A stretch of DNA of 64,000 nucleotides, from assembly GCF_965219715.1 (NCBI RefSeq), contig NZ_OZ244785.1:1178001-1242000 (forward strand). Direction: 5' to 3'. The notes beneath the pieces are model-generated. The model was not told the DNA's origin, did not search any database, and saw only the letters and a program-made list of their open reading frames with translations. This document shows positions 8,621-19,057 of the stretch, piece after piece (within the stretch, counting starts at the first letter, position 1; each line of letters starts with the position of its first letter). Source of the DNA: Bacterioplanoides sp965219715. Lineage in GTDB: Bacteria > Pseudomonadota > Gammaproteobacteria > Pseudomonadales > Oceanobacteraceae. The translations under genes and the position numbers were made by a program.

Positions 8621-11086
8621 ATGAGCCACACTTCTTTACCGATTGATCAGGCACTCCCTGAGTTAAAACAAGCACTGAACGATCACGCCAATGTTGTTCT
8701 GGTCGCGGCGCCCGGAGCAGGTAAAACCACACGAGTGCCACTGGCGTTGTTAAACGAACCCTGGCTGCAGCAGCAAAAAATTCTGATGCTGGAGCCGCGA
8801 CGCATTGCCACACGCAACGCCGCCCGCTTTATGGCACAGCAGCTATCGGAAGATGCCGGCAATACCGTCGGCTATCGCATGCGAATGGAAAACCGCACGT
8901 CGGCCACAACCCGTATCGAAGTCATCACCGAAGGCCTGCTAACCCGCATGCTACTGGAAGACCCGGAACTGACTGGCGTTGGCTTGATTATTTTCGATGA
9001 ATTCCACGAGCGTAATCAACATTCCGACCTCGGCCTGGCGCTTGCCCATAACTGCCAACAGCTATTCCGGGAAGACCTTAAAATTCTGGTTATGTCCGCA
9101 ACACTGGATGAAGATACCTTATCGCAACAACTCCAGGCCCCTGTGGTTCGCAGTGAAGGTCGCAGCTTCGATATCACCAGCCATTACCGCCCGGCAAGTG
9201 AACCACTTAACGCTCATCGCAGTGTATTAACTCAGCACTGTAATAAGGTCGTTCGAGAAGCGATTAATCAACCCGGAGACATACTGGTATTTCTTCCGGG
9301 TGTTGCAGAAATTGATGCATTGCAACAGGAGTTGCGCGATCTCGACGCATTGGTTGTGCCATTACATGGCCAGTTAAATGATCAACAACAGAAGCTGGCA
9401 TTGCAGCCCCAAGCGTCATCTGGCAAATCGCAAAAGAAGATCATACTGGCGACCAATATCGCCGAGAGTTCGGTCACTATCGATGGGGTTCGCGTGGTGA
9501 TCGACAGCGGCTTAGAGCGCCAACAGCAATTCGATGTGCGCTCAGGCATTGAACGGCTGGTTACCCAGAATATTTCGCAGGCATCGGCTACACAGCGCCA
9601 GGGGCGCGCTGGTCGCCAGGCTGCCGGAGTTTGTTACCGCCTGTGGGCCGAAAGCCAACACCAGACAAGGCCAAAACACATTGCTGCCGACATCGCTCAC
9701 AGCGAGCTGTCCGGTCTGCTGCTGGCGTTACAGCAATGGGGGGCAGAAGTCGATGAGCTGACCTGGCTGTCCCCTCCTAATCCCGCGGCATTAAGTCGCG
9801 CACACCAGTTACTGCAACAGCTCAATATTCTGAATACTGACTCTCACCTTACGGAGCATGGCCAGCGAATTGCGGAAACAGGTCTTGAGCCACGCTGGGC
9901 ACACAGCCTTATTTGCGCCGATGAACAAGGGTACGGCCGGGCCACCGCGGAGTTAACTGCGTTATTGCAGTTGATTCCGCATAAATCTAAGCGCAGTGAT
10001 GATCTTGAGACGCTGCTGCACCAGGTACCCACTCAGCTGAAACATCAGGCGACAAAGCTGGCGAAAAGCTGGATCGCGAAACTACAGCTGTCAGAAGATC
10101 AGTCCCCCATCAACCTTGGCAGAGTGATCGCACTGGCGTTTCCTGACCGGATCGCACGTTTACGTTCATCGTCGGGCAACCAACAAGCCAGCTATCAGCT
10201 CAGCTCCGGGGCTGGAGTGGTGCTCCAGTCCAACTCAGCGCTGCATAATCAAGAGTGGTTAGCGATAGCTGATATCGGTGGCCAACAGCAGTCTGTGCGT
10301 CTGGCCTGCAAGCTTGATCAACAGGATATCGCCCATCTTCTGGAGCAACATACGTATCTTGCCGATGAGCAAATCGTTGTTGATTGGCAAAGTAATGGCC
10401 AACTGATTGCCGAACGACGAAAAATGCTGGGAAAACTCACCTGGCAAAAACAGGCATTACCCGCCCTTGAGCCATCTCAATGGGACGAGGCCTGGAGTGG
10501 TTATTTCCTTAATAACGGCCTCGATTCACTTCCCTGGGACGAAAATTGCCTGGCGTTACGACAACGAATGCATCTTGCGTTTCACTCGGATACTAACAGC
10601 TCGTGGCCGGACGTTAGTGATGTCACTTTGACTGCAAATCTTGAGCAATGGCTGCTGCCTTTTTTACAACAGGCCAGACACCAGAAAGATCTGAAGAAAG
10701 TCGACTTATACAGCGCACTGCTGTCCCTTCTCGATTGGCCGCAACAGCAACAACTGGACCAGCTCCTGCCAACTCACATTCAGGTAGCCAGCGGTTCAAA
10801 AATACGCATCAATTACGAAGAAAATCCTCCGGTACTGGCGGTAAAGCTGCAGGAAATGTTCGGTTTTGATGGCCAACCCAGCGTACTAAACGGCCAGTTG
10901 TCACTGATGATTCACCTGTTATCGCCAGCACGGCGGCCATTGGCAGTCACTCAGGACTTAACTAGCTTCTGGCACAACGCTTACCCAGACGTCCGCAAAG
11001 ACATGCGCGGCCGTTATCCGAAACACCCATGGCCGGAAGATCCGCTCGCAGCAGAAGCCACCCGCTTCACCAAAAAGCGCCAATAA
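8621..11086 (+). CDS. hrpB: ATP-dependent helicase HrpB
   Basis: An 821-residue DExH-box helicase. Walker A is GAGKTT (32-37), the DEAH-box variant is DEFH (126-129), the SAT motif follows (VMSATLD), and the QRxGRAGR motif is present as ATQRQGRAGRQ. The C-terminal half has the HrpB-specific domain and the terminal PWPEDP stretch. I prefer the ATG at 8621, giving MSHTSLPIDQ, because it matches the usual HrpB start (Met-Ser-x-Leu-Pro); an in-frame ATG at 8588 would add 11 residues, and neither has a strong ribosome binding site. HrpB is a conserved but poorly understood RNA helicase-like protein. The gene is divergent from the small basic-protein gene. Confidence 0.88.
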   Translation: MSHTSLPIDQALPELKQALNDHANVVLVAAPGAGKTTRVPLALLNEPWLQQQKILMLEPRRIATRNAARFMAQQLSEDAGNTVGYRMRMENRTSATTRIEVITEGLLTRMLLEDPELTGVGLIIFDEFHERNQHSDLGLALAHNCQQLFREDLKILVMSATLDEDTLSQQLQAPVVRSEGRSFDITSHYRPASEPLNAHRSVLTQHCNKVVREAINQPGDILVFLPGVAEIDALQQELRDLDALVVPLHGQLNDQQQKLALQPQASSGKSQKKIILATNIAESSVTIDGVRVVIDSGLERQQQFDVRSGIERLVTQNISQASATQRQGRAGRQAAGVCYRLWAESQHQTRPKHIAADIAHSELSGLLLALQQWGAEVDELTWLSPPNPAALSRAHQLLQQLNILNTDSHLTEHGQRIAETGLEPRWAHSLICADEQGYGRATAELTALLQLIPHKSKRSDDLETLLHQVPTQLKHQATKLAKSWIAKLQLSEDQSPINLGRVIALAFPDRIARLRSSSGNQQASYQLSSGAGVVLQSNSALHNQEWLAIADIGGQQQSVRLACKLDQQDIAHLLEQHTYLADEQIVVDWQSNGQLIAERRKMLGKLTWQKQALPALEPSQWDEAWSGYFLNNGLDSLPWDENCLALRQRMHLAFHSDTNSSWPDVSDVTLTANLEQWLLPFLQQARHQKDLKKVDLYSALLSLLDWPQQQQLDQLLPTHIQVASGSKIRINYEENPPVLAVKLQEMFGFDGQPSVLNGQLSLMIHLLSPARRPLAVTQDLTSFWHNAYPDVRKDMRGRYPKHPWPEDPLAAEATRFTKKRQ

Positions 11087-11207
11087 CTCAGCATAAAGTG
11101 GTAATAGTTCTCAATTTAACCAATCGATACATTTGTTTACGTCTGACAGCTGAATTCGCTCAGATATGGGGCTAGCCTGACTTAAACGATTTTATTGAGG
11201 CTTGGAA

Positions 11208-11702
11208 GTGAAACGCGACCGGCAAAGTATATTGGTTATTGTGTCTCTGTTTTTTACCGCAAGTCTGGTGGCGGGTATCTATTTTGCGGCCCAGCAATCG
11301 GGTCCCGCCCCTTTGGTTGAAATACAGCCACAACTGCAAGTGCAGCCTCAGGCAGCAATGACTCAGTCGATTAAAACCGACGACACTAAACCAATTGCAA
11401 GACCGTCATTATCCACTTCAGCACCGTCCGGCCGTTACAACACGCAGCCTCAGCAACATGATCATGACCACGATCATACGCATGATCACTCATTGCAGAT
11501 CCCGGTAGAAATCCAGGCCTATATCGATAAGCAACGGATTCCGCAAAGCGAGCTTCAGCCGCAGCGAAATCAGCAGGGTAACCTGTCACTGGACCCAAAA
11601 GGTCAGTTTGAAACTGTTTCAATCGCCGTCTTAGGAGAAGACGGTGAAGTTCGTATCACGGAGCGACAAATTCAGCCTCTGGCTGAGCCACAAAAACCGT
11701 AG
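11208..11702 (+). CDS. Membrane-anchored protein with His/Asp repeat, unknown function
   Basis: A 164-residue protein. I chose the GTG at 11208 because a GAGG ribosome binding site sits 7 bases upstream; a TTG two codons earlier is less likely. Residues 8-28 form a single transmembrane segment, so the rest is probably periplasmic. After a Pro/Gln-rich linker comes an alternating His-Asp cluster (H84, 86, 88, 90, 92 and 94), a likely divalent metal (Zn, Ni or Cu) binding tract. The gene ends 14 bp before the large metalloprotease-like gene and has the same orientation, so the two are probably one operon and this protein could serve metal loading or assembly of the protease. That role is inference only. 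Confidence 0.65.
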   Translation: MKRDRQSILVIVSLFFTASLVAGIYFAAQQSGPAPLVEIQPQLQVQPQAAMTQSIKTDDTKPIARPSLSTSAPSGRYNTQPQQHDHDHDHTHDHSLQIPVEIQAYIDKQRIPQSELQPQRNQQGNLSLDPKGQFETVSIAVLGEDGEVRITERQIQPLAEPQKP

Positions 11703-11716
11703 GCAGGTAGCTCCCC

Positions 11717-14700
11717 ATGTTAACCCGATTTATCTTTCTCCTCCTGCTGGCACCGGCAAGTTATGGTTCCGTCTCAATCGTCAATAACGATGGCGCCGGA
11801 GAAGGCTTTAATGACCCGACTTCTGTAGTCGCTGTTGGTGGCAACCCCGGCACAACACTCGGCCAACAACGACTGAATGTATTCAACAAAGCCGCTGAAA
11901 TTCTTAACACCGTCTTCCAAATTAACCAGCCGGTAAAAGTTAACGCCCAGTTTAACCCTCTGACCTGCACTCCAACCTCCGCAGTTCTGGGACAGGCAGG
12001 TCCTGCCAATTATCAATTCCAGAATAATGCCGGTAATTACACTGTTTATCCGGATGCGCTCTACAACCAGCTGCAAAACTCAGATGTAGACAGCAGTAAA
12101 CTGGAAATAAACGCGACATTTAACTCCAATCTGGATAGCGGAGCCTGCCTCGGTGGAAGAACCTGGTATTACGGTTACAGCGACAACGGCGGTTCAAACT
12201 CCGCTTTGTTACCTGTGGCTTTACACGAAATTATGCATGGTATGGGTTTTCTGAGTTTATTAAACAGCTCAGGAGCATCCGGCGCCACGGTCGGTGGCAA
12301 TCAGGTTTTTGATATCTATACCAAGATGCTGAAACGCCAGAGTAACGGGATATTCCTGAAAGATATGAGTCAGGGAGATCGTGCATCCGCGATCGTCAGT
12401 AACGGTGATCTGGTCTGGAGTGGCGCTAAAGTTAATGCAAAATCCGGTAATTATTCAGCAGGAACCAACGGCGGTAGCGTACGTATGTATGCGCCATCTG
12501 CTTACACCTCAGGTTCTTCAGTGGGTCATTTTGATTCGCTGCTTTCCCCCAACGAAATAATGGAACCCAGCTACACCGAGTTTCTCGATAGCCCGGGGCT
12601 TGCAACTCAGCTGCTGGAAGATATTGGCTGGACGGTGAACAGTGCGAATACCGCGCCAACAATCAATGCCATCAGCAATCAAACCCTGAATGAAGACACC
12701 GACAAAAATATTACCTTGTCGGGAAGCGATCCAGAAAACGACAGCCTGGTTTATTCAATTGTATCCGCCACTGCCTCACTGAATGCAAGTATCTCAGGGA
12801 CGACACTGACACTGGACCCGGCCGCTAATTTTAATGGCAGCGGCTCCGTCACCGTTCAGGTCAGCGACGGCAACCTGACTGATTCAACCAGCTTCAATGT
12901 CACAGTAACCGCCGTTAATGACGCGCCAATTATTTCTGCCATCAGCAATAAAACCCTCAGCGAAGACGGCAGTCTGAATATCAGCTTGTCTTCCAGTGAT
13001 GTTGATGGCCCTTTGACCACATACAGCCTGGTGTCGTCAAGCAGCAATCTTGGTGCTTCGGTATCAGGAAGTACTCTGAGCCTCAACCCCATTGCTAATT
13101 TCAGCGGCTCGGGCTCAGTGACAGTGAAAGTTTCGGATGGCAGTCTGGAAGACAGCACCAGCTTTAACGTAACGGTCACCCCTGTTAACGACAGACCTGT
13201 AATCACTGCAATTCCGGATAAAACACTGAATGAAGACAGCCAGTTATCCTTTAGTGTGTCGGCCACCGATGTCGACAGCAGTAACCTGGTTTTCTCCTTA
13301 GGTACCGCGCCATCACAATTAGGCGCCTCGCTGAGTGGCAATCAGCTGACGCTGGATCCGATAGATAATTACTTTGGGCAGGGTAATGTCGAAGTTCAGG
13401 TTTCGGATGGCGCTCTGGTCGCTTCAACGACATTCAGCGTAACGGTTAACGCGGTTAACGATACCCCGGTATTCGCTCAGATTGCTGATGTTGCCATTGC
13501 CAAAGCAGGAAGCACTGTTGTTAGTTTGAATGCCAGCGATGCTGATAATGATCCGCTCTCCTTCAGCATCGTTTCGGCGATTAACGAATTAAATGCCAGC
13601 ATTACAAACGACCAGCTTACCCTTGATCCCACTGACAGTTATGAAGGCTCTTCTACTGTCACTCTGCGGGTAAGCGACGGCTCCCTGACTGCCGACCGCA
13701 GCTTCGGTGTTGTTGTGTCAGAACAAAACCTGGCGCCAGTATTGGCCAACATTGCGCCAGTCACACTGGCGGAAGATTCCTCGAAAGAAGTTACTCTGAC
13801 CGCCACGGATGCCAATAGTGATGCAATCACCTTCAGCATCAGCAATGCCACTGCGCAACTTGGTATCACGATCGAAAACAACAAGCTGTCTATTAATCCG
13901 GATGCAAACTTTAATGGTAATGGTGTTGTTACCGTAACAGCTTCCGATGGTCAGTTGAATGACAGCCAGCAGGTGCAGATCACGGTAACTGCCGTTGATG
14001 ATGCCCCGGTATTTACCCCCATCAATACCGTAACCCTGATTGGTACCACAGCACAGAGTGTTAGCCTGAGTGCTACAGATATTGATTCAGTCGCTGATCA
14101 ACTGACATTCAGTATCGTCAGTTTTGATAACGCGCTGATAAATGCGTCACTGCAAAACAAGCAACTGACTCTGTCTGCCAAATCAGCGGCCAATAACAAT
14201 ACACAAATACTGCTCAGAGTCAGCGACGGAACCAGTCAGGTTGATCTGAACCTGTCTGTGGAGCTCAAAATTGCGGCCTCTCCTCAACCTCCGGTGCTGG
14301 CGAGTATTCCGCCACAGTCTGTGCTGAAAGGCACCCGTAAACAGGTGCTGCTCAGCGCCACAGATCTGGACACCAGCAGCGACCAATTAAGCTTCAGCAT
14401 TCGTACAAAGTCCGGGGGATTATCCGCCTCTGTTACGGCGAACCAACTGACCATTGATGCCGGCAACGGCATTACCGAAGGAGATTACACCGCAGAAATC
14501 GAGGTTTCTGATGGCAGTCTTACGGATCGTCAGATTGTAAATATCAAAATTTTGCCTGATTTCAATCTGCAGAACGGCGACACAAACATCAGCGATGGCG
14601 GGACTCTAACTGCGGGCCTGAACGCCATCAACCTGGGCATCAGCGGCGGAGACAATCAGTTAACGGTTAGTGTGTTCTATAACGGCAGCGATCAAAGTGG

Positions 14701-15778
14701 CTTGCTATCCCGCACCGACCAAGGCTATCAGTTGTTAATGCCGGAGAATGGTGCCTTTGCCGGAACCTACCGATTTGATGTCACGGATAAGTCCGGCAAC
14801 TCGGCCCGATATTTTATTGAGCGTCCGTTACGAGTGGTCACCAATGTATCCAGCCTGTTGGATGCTGCTAACAGTCAACAGGTTTACGTTGAAGGTGCTC
14901 CTGCTGGCAGTGAGATTGAACTGAGCGTGAATAACCCTGCAATCACCTTCGCTGCAGAAAATAACCGCATCACAGCCAGCGATAACGCTCAGCAATTTAA
15001 TCGCGCGGTATCGGCTTTAACGCTCAGTCGCAGCCCGGAAAATAAAGATTACCGAATCTCAGCTGAATCAACGAACCTGCCAAAGGGGACAAAAGATGGA
15101 ACGATTGTGATTTCACAAAGTGTCGAATTCACAGTTAAAGACACAGACGGCAACATCATTGAAGGTGCTGTTATTAAAGCAACCGACCAGCGGCTGGCAG
15201 AATGGCAACTGCCTTCCATCACAACAACCAATACCAATGGTACCGCCAGCTTAACGCTTGCATCTGGCACACAAACACTGACCGTAACGGCATCCGGATA
15301 CGCTGAAAGAAATATTCAGCTTGAATCCGGAAAAAGCTCTCTTGAAATCACACTGAATAAACCTGAATCACCGTTCACACTGACAGGTAGTGTCATATCT
15401 CAGGGCGTCGATTTTATCTCCGAAGCACCTAAAGTGACGCTGTTCTTCAGTAACGGCACTCAGGAAGTTTTAACCACACAGGTCAATAGCAGTGGCAACC
15501 GTGCGACGTTTGAATGGCAGGGAGACCTCAGCAAGCAAACACCTGAACGGGTAAACATCAGCCATAGCAGAGCAAACGATATTAACAGCACCGTTATCTC
15601 CTCCACCCCGTCGGCATTTGTCAGTGCTTTATTGATTGCGATTCCACTTCCACAGCAACAAGACCCTATCATTTTAGGGGGAGCGGCATCCGGTTCTGGT
15701 GCGGAAAGCCTGCTGTGGTTATTGCTTTTTGTTAGTAGTTTCGCATTTTATAGACGAAAGCCATTCACACACAGATAG
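11717..15778 (+). CDS. Large secreted zinc-metalloprotease-like protein with cadherin-type repeats and C-terminal sorting tail
   Basis: A 1353-residue exported protein. A signal peptide covers about residues 1-17. An N-terminal domain of about 290 residues carries HEIMHGMGF (H170, E171, H174), the HExxHxxGF core of metzincin-type zinc proteases; the third zinc ligand is not obvious. About residues 310-945 are seven tandem modules of roughly 90 residues, each opening with xPV/I and containing FNGSGSVTVQVSDG-like strands, typical of cadherin-like/tandem-95 repeats. A carboxypeptidase-regulatory-like beta domain follows (around 1135-1215). The C-terminus, GGAASGSGAESLLWLLLFVS then FYRRK, is a Gly/Ser motif, a hydrophobic helix and a basic cluster, as in GlyGly-CTERM proteins processed by rhombosortase. 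It probably ends up on the cell surface or is released. Confidence 0.75.
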   Translation: MLTRFIFLLLLAPASYGSVSIVNNDGAGEGFNDPTSVVAVGGNPGTTLGQQRLNVFNKAAEILNTVFQINQPVKVNAQFNPLTCTPTSAVLGQAGPANYQFQNNAGNYTVYPDALYNQLQNSDVDSSKLEINATFNSNLDSGACLGGRTWYYGYSDNGGSNSALLPVALHEIMHGMGFLSLLNSSGASGATVGGNQVFDIYTKMLKRQSNGIFLKDMSQGDRASAIVSNGDLVWSGAKVNAKSGNYSAGTNGGSVRMYAPSAYTSGSSVGHFDSLLSPNEIMEPSYTEFLDSPGLATQLLEDIGWTVNSANTAPTINAISNQTLNEDTDKNITLSGSDPENDSLVYSIVSATASLNASISGTTLTLDPAANFNGSGSVTVQVSDGNLTDSTSFNVTVTAVNDAPIISAISNKTLSEDGSLNISLSSSDVDGPLTTYSLVSSSSNLGASVSGSTLSLNPIANFSGSGSVTVKVSDGSLEDSTSFNVTVTPVNDRPVITAIPDKTLNEDSQLSFSVSATDVDSSNLVFSLGTAPSQLGASLSGNQLTLDPIDNYFGQGNVEVQVSDGALVASTTFSVTVNAVNDTPVFAQIADVAIAKAGSTVVSLNASDADNDPLSFSIVSAINELNASITNDQLTLDPTDSYEGSSTVTLRVSDGSLTADRSFGVVVSEQNLAPVLANIAPVTLAEDSSKEVTLTATDANSDAITFSISNATAQLGITIENNKLSINPDANFNGNGVVTVTASDGQLNDSQQVQITVTAVDDAPVFTPINTVTLIGTTAQSVSLSATDIDSVADQLTFSIVSFDNALINASLQNKQLTLSAKSAANNNTQILLRVSDGTSQVDLNLSVELKIAASPQPPVLASIPPQSVLKGTRKQVLLSATDLDTSSDQLSFSIRTKSGGLSASVTANQLTIDAGNGITEGDYTAEIEVSDGSLTDRQIVNIKILPDFNLQNGDTNISDGGTLTAGLNAINLGISGGDNQLTVSVFYNGSDQSGLLSRTDQGYQLLMPENGAFAGTYRFDVTDKSGNSARYFIERPLRVVTNVSSLLDAANSQQVYVEGAPAGSEIELSVNNPAITFAAENNRITASDNAQQFNRAVSALTLSRSPENKDYRISAESTNLPKGTKDGTIVISQSVEFTVKDTDGNIIEGAVIKATDQRLAEWQLPSITTTNTNGTASLTLASGTQTLTVTASGYAERNIQLESGKSSLEITLNKPESPFTLTGSVISQGVDFISEAPKVTLFFSNGTQEVLTTQVNSSGNRATFEWQGDLSKQTPERVNISHSRANDINSTVISSTPSAFVSALLIAIPLPQQQDPIILGGAASGSGAESLLWLLLFVSSFAFYRRKPFTHR

Positions 15779-15857
15779 TGCAGCCTCTATACTCCATAAT
15801 CTATATACAAATTCGTTTATAGATAAGACGATGGACTGAGCGCAGGGAATCAACCTG

Positions 15858-18311
15858 ATGAGATGGCATAGCGCTAAATTCGCTACCACTGTATTGATAA
15901 TACTGACCAGCCTGCTTTCCTGGCAGGCTTGCGCGCATCTGGTGAAAGACCTCGACAATGAACGTTGGGTGGAATTTAACGACAACATCACCATTGCCGA
16001 CAGCAACAACGCTATTTATTTCCACCAGGACCCATTATCTCAGCTTTCCCTTTCCTATCTGAAAAACAACGGCATTTTATTCGAACAATATCCAAAGAAA
16101 GTTTTTAACGAAGGTTTTACCAGCTCCGGATATTGGCTGAAAATGCATTTGCGCAGCGACACACTGGAACACAATCGCTGGTTGATGGAAATTGGTTATC
16201 CTCTGCTCGATCACCTCGAGGTTTATATTGAGAACGAAGACGGAGCCAGGCTTAAACAATATTTATTAGGCGATTTACAGTCTTTCACCCACCGCCCTGT
16301 GCAGCACCGCAACTTCGTTATTCCTCTGGATTTTTCCCAACATAAAATTCAAACGCTTTACATCAACGTCCAGACCAGCAGCTCGATGCAATTGCCGGTT
16401 CAGTTCTGGCAACGTGATCACTTTATTGAAGCACACTCCACCGAGCAGTACGGCCTTGGAATGTACTACGGCATGATGCTGGTTATGTTCCTTTATAACC
16501 TGTTTTTATGGTTAAGTTTTCGTGACCAAAGCTACCTGCTCTACATTGCTTACATCGCATCATTTGCAGCTTTACAACTGGCAACCAGTGGCATTGGTTA
16601 TCAGTTTGTCTGGCAGGACTCCACCTATTTCCAACAATTAGCCGTGCCACTGACGATTGCTTTGGTCGGGGTATTTGGCACCGCTTTCAGTCGCAGCTTT
16701 TTACACACCCAACGCTATAACCGCAGTGCCGATCGGGCATTGTTATCCTGCCTGGTACTCAGCGCATTTACCGGGATACTTGCGTTCGTGGTCGACACCT
16801 CGACTGTGATGGCCATAGCCGGTCCGGTTGTGCTGGCGTTTTTATTAGTCATCCTTTACGCATCCACAGTCACTCTATTACAAGGAAAACGTGAAGCACG
16901 TTTTTTCCTGGCAGCCTGGGTCGCCTTTATTATTGGTGGCCTGGTCACCATTTCGACCATTTTCGGAATTTTGCCTAATAATATGTTGACCATTCATGCC
17001 AGCAAGATCGGCAGTGTTTTTGAAATCGTATTGTTATCCTTTGCTCTCGCAGACCGGATTAACCTATTACAAGCTGAGAAAAAAGCTGCTGAAAATCAGG
17101 TTAAAAAAGAGCTGCAGCGTAAGACCGAAAGCCTGCTGGAATCGAACCGCCTTAAGAATGATTTCCTGGCCACCATCAGTCATGAATTTCGCACACCATT
17201 AAATGGCATTCTCGGCTCACTGGAGTTGGCCAAAGATGGCGACAAAGCAGAACTGCTTTCCTCCATCGCGAATGCACGGGTCAGTGCTAATGAGATGCTT
17301 GAACTGGTGGATAATGTACTTACCTATACTGAGCTGCAGGCAGGCAGTCGTATTGCAACACCATGTAATACGGAGTTGTCATCAACACTAAAAAACTTCG
17401 CAGATAAAATACAGCCATTGTGCAACGCCAAGGGGCTCGGGTTTGAGCTGATGATCAGCGATGATATGCCAGACAATCTGCTGATCGACTTTAAATGCCT
17501 GCAACATGCGTTAAAAGCCTTGATCGATAATGCAATTAAGTTCACCAACGAAGGTCATATTCGCCTAGCCGTTTCCTGGCTGAATCTGCATGAAGAAAGC
17601 TGTATTCAGTTTGAAATTCAGGATACCGGCATCGGTATGTCCGCAGATGAAGTACAGCAGGTTCAGGGATTTATGGCACAGGCCGACTCTTCCCATCAGC
17701 GTCGCTATCAGGGTCTGGGAATTGGATTGTCGTTAGTTCGTGCAGCCTGCTTATGTCTGCACGGTGACATACATATTTCATCAGAAAAAGACAAAGGTAC
17801 TAATGCGCAATTGCGTATTCCAGCCAAAGAACCTCTGGATCTTAATCAGAGTGTTCATCCATTAGCTCTGCATCAGGATGACTCCCTTTCCGATCAGGAA
17901 TTACGTGGTCACGTGCTGATTGTCGAAGACAATACAATCAATCAAAAAGTGCTGCGCAGCATGCTGGGTCGTATGCAGCTGAAGGTGGATATTGCCGACA
18001 ACGGAGAAAATGCACTGGAGAAACTGCAACAAACTAAAGATTACCACTACGACCTGATCTTTATGGATTGCCAGATGCCCGTCATGGATGGCTTTGAAGC
18101 AACCAAACGCATCCGCAGCAGTGCCAGTGTTGAGGCGACAATCCCGATCATTGCAGTAACCGCAAATGCCATGTCAGGTGACGAGCAGCAGTGCCTGGAT
18201 GCGGGGATGAACGACTATCTGAGTAAACCCATCAATATTGAGCAGGTACGCCACATCGTTTTCAAATGGTTGCCGGCTTTTAACCAAGCAGCAGCTTCAG
18301 GCCAACAATAA
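15858..18311 (+). CDS. 7TMR-DISM hybrid sensor histidine kinase
   Basis: An 817-residue two-component protein. After a signal peptide (to about residue 26) there is a periplasmic 7TMR-DISMED2 carbohydrate-binding-like domain (about 40-190), a block of seven transmembrane helices (about 195-400), a short coiled coil, a HisKA domain with the phospho-accepting H442 in SHEFRTPLNG, a HATPase domain (QDTGIGMS, GLGIGLSLV) and a receiver domain with phospho-acceptor D737 in MDCQMPVMDG. An AGGGA ribosome binding site precedes the ATG. There is no output domain and no cognate regulator gene beside it, so the final target is unknown. The 3' end overlaps the convergent TSUP remnant by 32 bp. Confidence 0.88.
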   Translation: MRWHSAKFATTVLIILTSLLSWQACAHLVKDLDNERWVEFNDNITIADSNNAIYFHQDPLSQLSLSYLKNNGILFEQYPKKVFNEGFTSSGYWLKMHLRSDTLEHNRWLMEIGYPLLDHLEVYIENEDGARLKQYLLGDLQSFTHRPVQHRNFVIPLDFSQHKIQTLYINVQTSSSMQLPVQFWQRDHFIEAHSTEQYGLGMYYGMMLVMFLYNLFLWLSFRDQSYLLYIAYIASFAALQLATSGIGYQFVWQDSTYFQQLAVPLTIALVGVFGTAFSRSFLHTQRYNRSADRALLSCLVLSAFTGILAFVVDTSTVMAIAGPVVLAFLLVILYASTVTLLQGKREARFFLAAWVAFIIGGLVTISTIFGILPNNMLTIHASKIGSVFEIVLLSFALADRINLLQAEKKAAENQVKKELQRKTESLLESNRLKNDFLATISHEFRTPLNGILGSLELAKDGDKAELLSSIANARVSANEMLELVDNVLTYTELQAGSRIATPCNTELSSTLKNFADKIQPLCNAKGLGFELMISDDMPDNLLIDFKCLQHALKALIDNAIKFTNEGHIRLAVSWLNLHEESCIQFEIQDTGIGMSADEVQQVQGFMAQADSSHQRRYQGLGIGLSLVRAACLCLHGDIHISSEKDKGTNAQLRIPAKEPLDLNQSVHPLALHQDDSLSDQELRGHVLIVEDNTINQKVLRSMLGRMQLKVDIADNGENALEKLQQTKDYHYDLIFMDCQMPVMDGFEATKRIRSSASVEATIPIIAVTANAMSGDEQQCLDAGMNDYLSKPINIEQVRHIVFKWLPAFNQAAASGQQ

Positions 18312-19033
18312 ACGTAACCACTTCATAAACCCGTTTAATAGCCAGATTCCCTGCCTGAATCGAGGTGTGAGCACCGAGGTATCCACCAGCCAGAGAACCA
18401 AGAATTAACGCCGGAATCCAACTCCACTGAACGGCAGCCACTGCCCCCATCGTTAATGCCCCGGTTCCATTCCAGCCCAACCCCACGGCGACCAGAGTCT
18501 GCGCAACCGCAACCTTATATTCCAGTCCAAACCAGTACACCAGCCACAAGGTTACAAACAAGCCACTGCGCTGACAAAGCACCATTGGCGAAACCAATCA
18601 GCATCAACACCATGCCGCCGATAAAATATCCGAACCAATCTCTATGTTTAGGGTCAGAGTGCAGACCGAGTTCCGGTTTAAACAGCGAATACAGCGCCAG
18701 GCCAAGAGTGATAATGCCGAGTGCGACTTCAGATTGCCTGGCCGGAATATCCAGAATGAAGAACACACCGGCAATCACACCGGGGACACCGGCACACAGG
18801 ATCAGTAATAAAATATGACGACTGAGGTGACCCTCTTTCAGATGTCTGAGCGTTGCCCCGACCCCCAACGCAACCGTGGCAATCTTATGTGTCGCCAGTG
18901 CCAGAGGAAAAGGTAAGCCCATAAAAATCAGGATGGGAAGCTGAATCAGGCCTGCACCACCACCCGCTAATGCAGAAAACCAGTTCGCAACAACAGCAAT
19001 CAGAAATAACAGGATTTGTTCGGTATAATCCAT
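18280..19033 (-). pseudogene. TSUP/TauE-SafE family permease broken by a single frameshift
   Basis: Two overlapping minus-strand frames make up one TSUP (sulfite exporter TauE/SafE) protein of about 250 residues. The N-terminal part starts at 19033 (MDYTEQILLFLIAVV, AGGGAGLIQLPILIF) and runs to FANGALSA. The C-terminal part continues in the other frame as SGLFVTLWLVYWFGLEYKV to LKLLLG at 18280. Removing one base near 18568-18572 restores a single frame. TSUP proteins move sulfur-containing or organic anions. The break is either a recent frameshift or a sequencing error, because both halves are otherwise well preserved. The start overlaps no neighbour; the glutaredoxin-like gene is divergent. 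Confidence 0.8.
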
Positions 19034-19057
19034 ACAAACTCAATATCAGGAGTAACC

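Noticed and set aside
12856..13341. 161-residue minus-strand frame in the repeat protein
   Set aside because: Shadow of the cadherin-like repeats; the periodic DNA keeps the antisense frame open.
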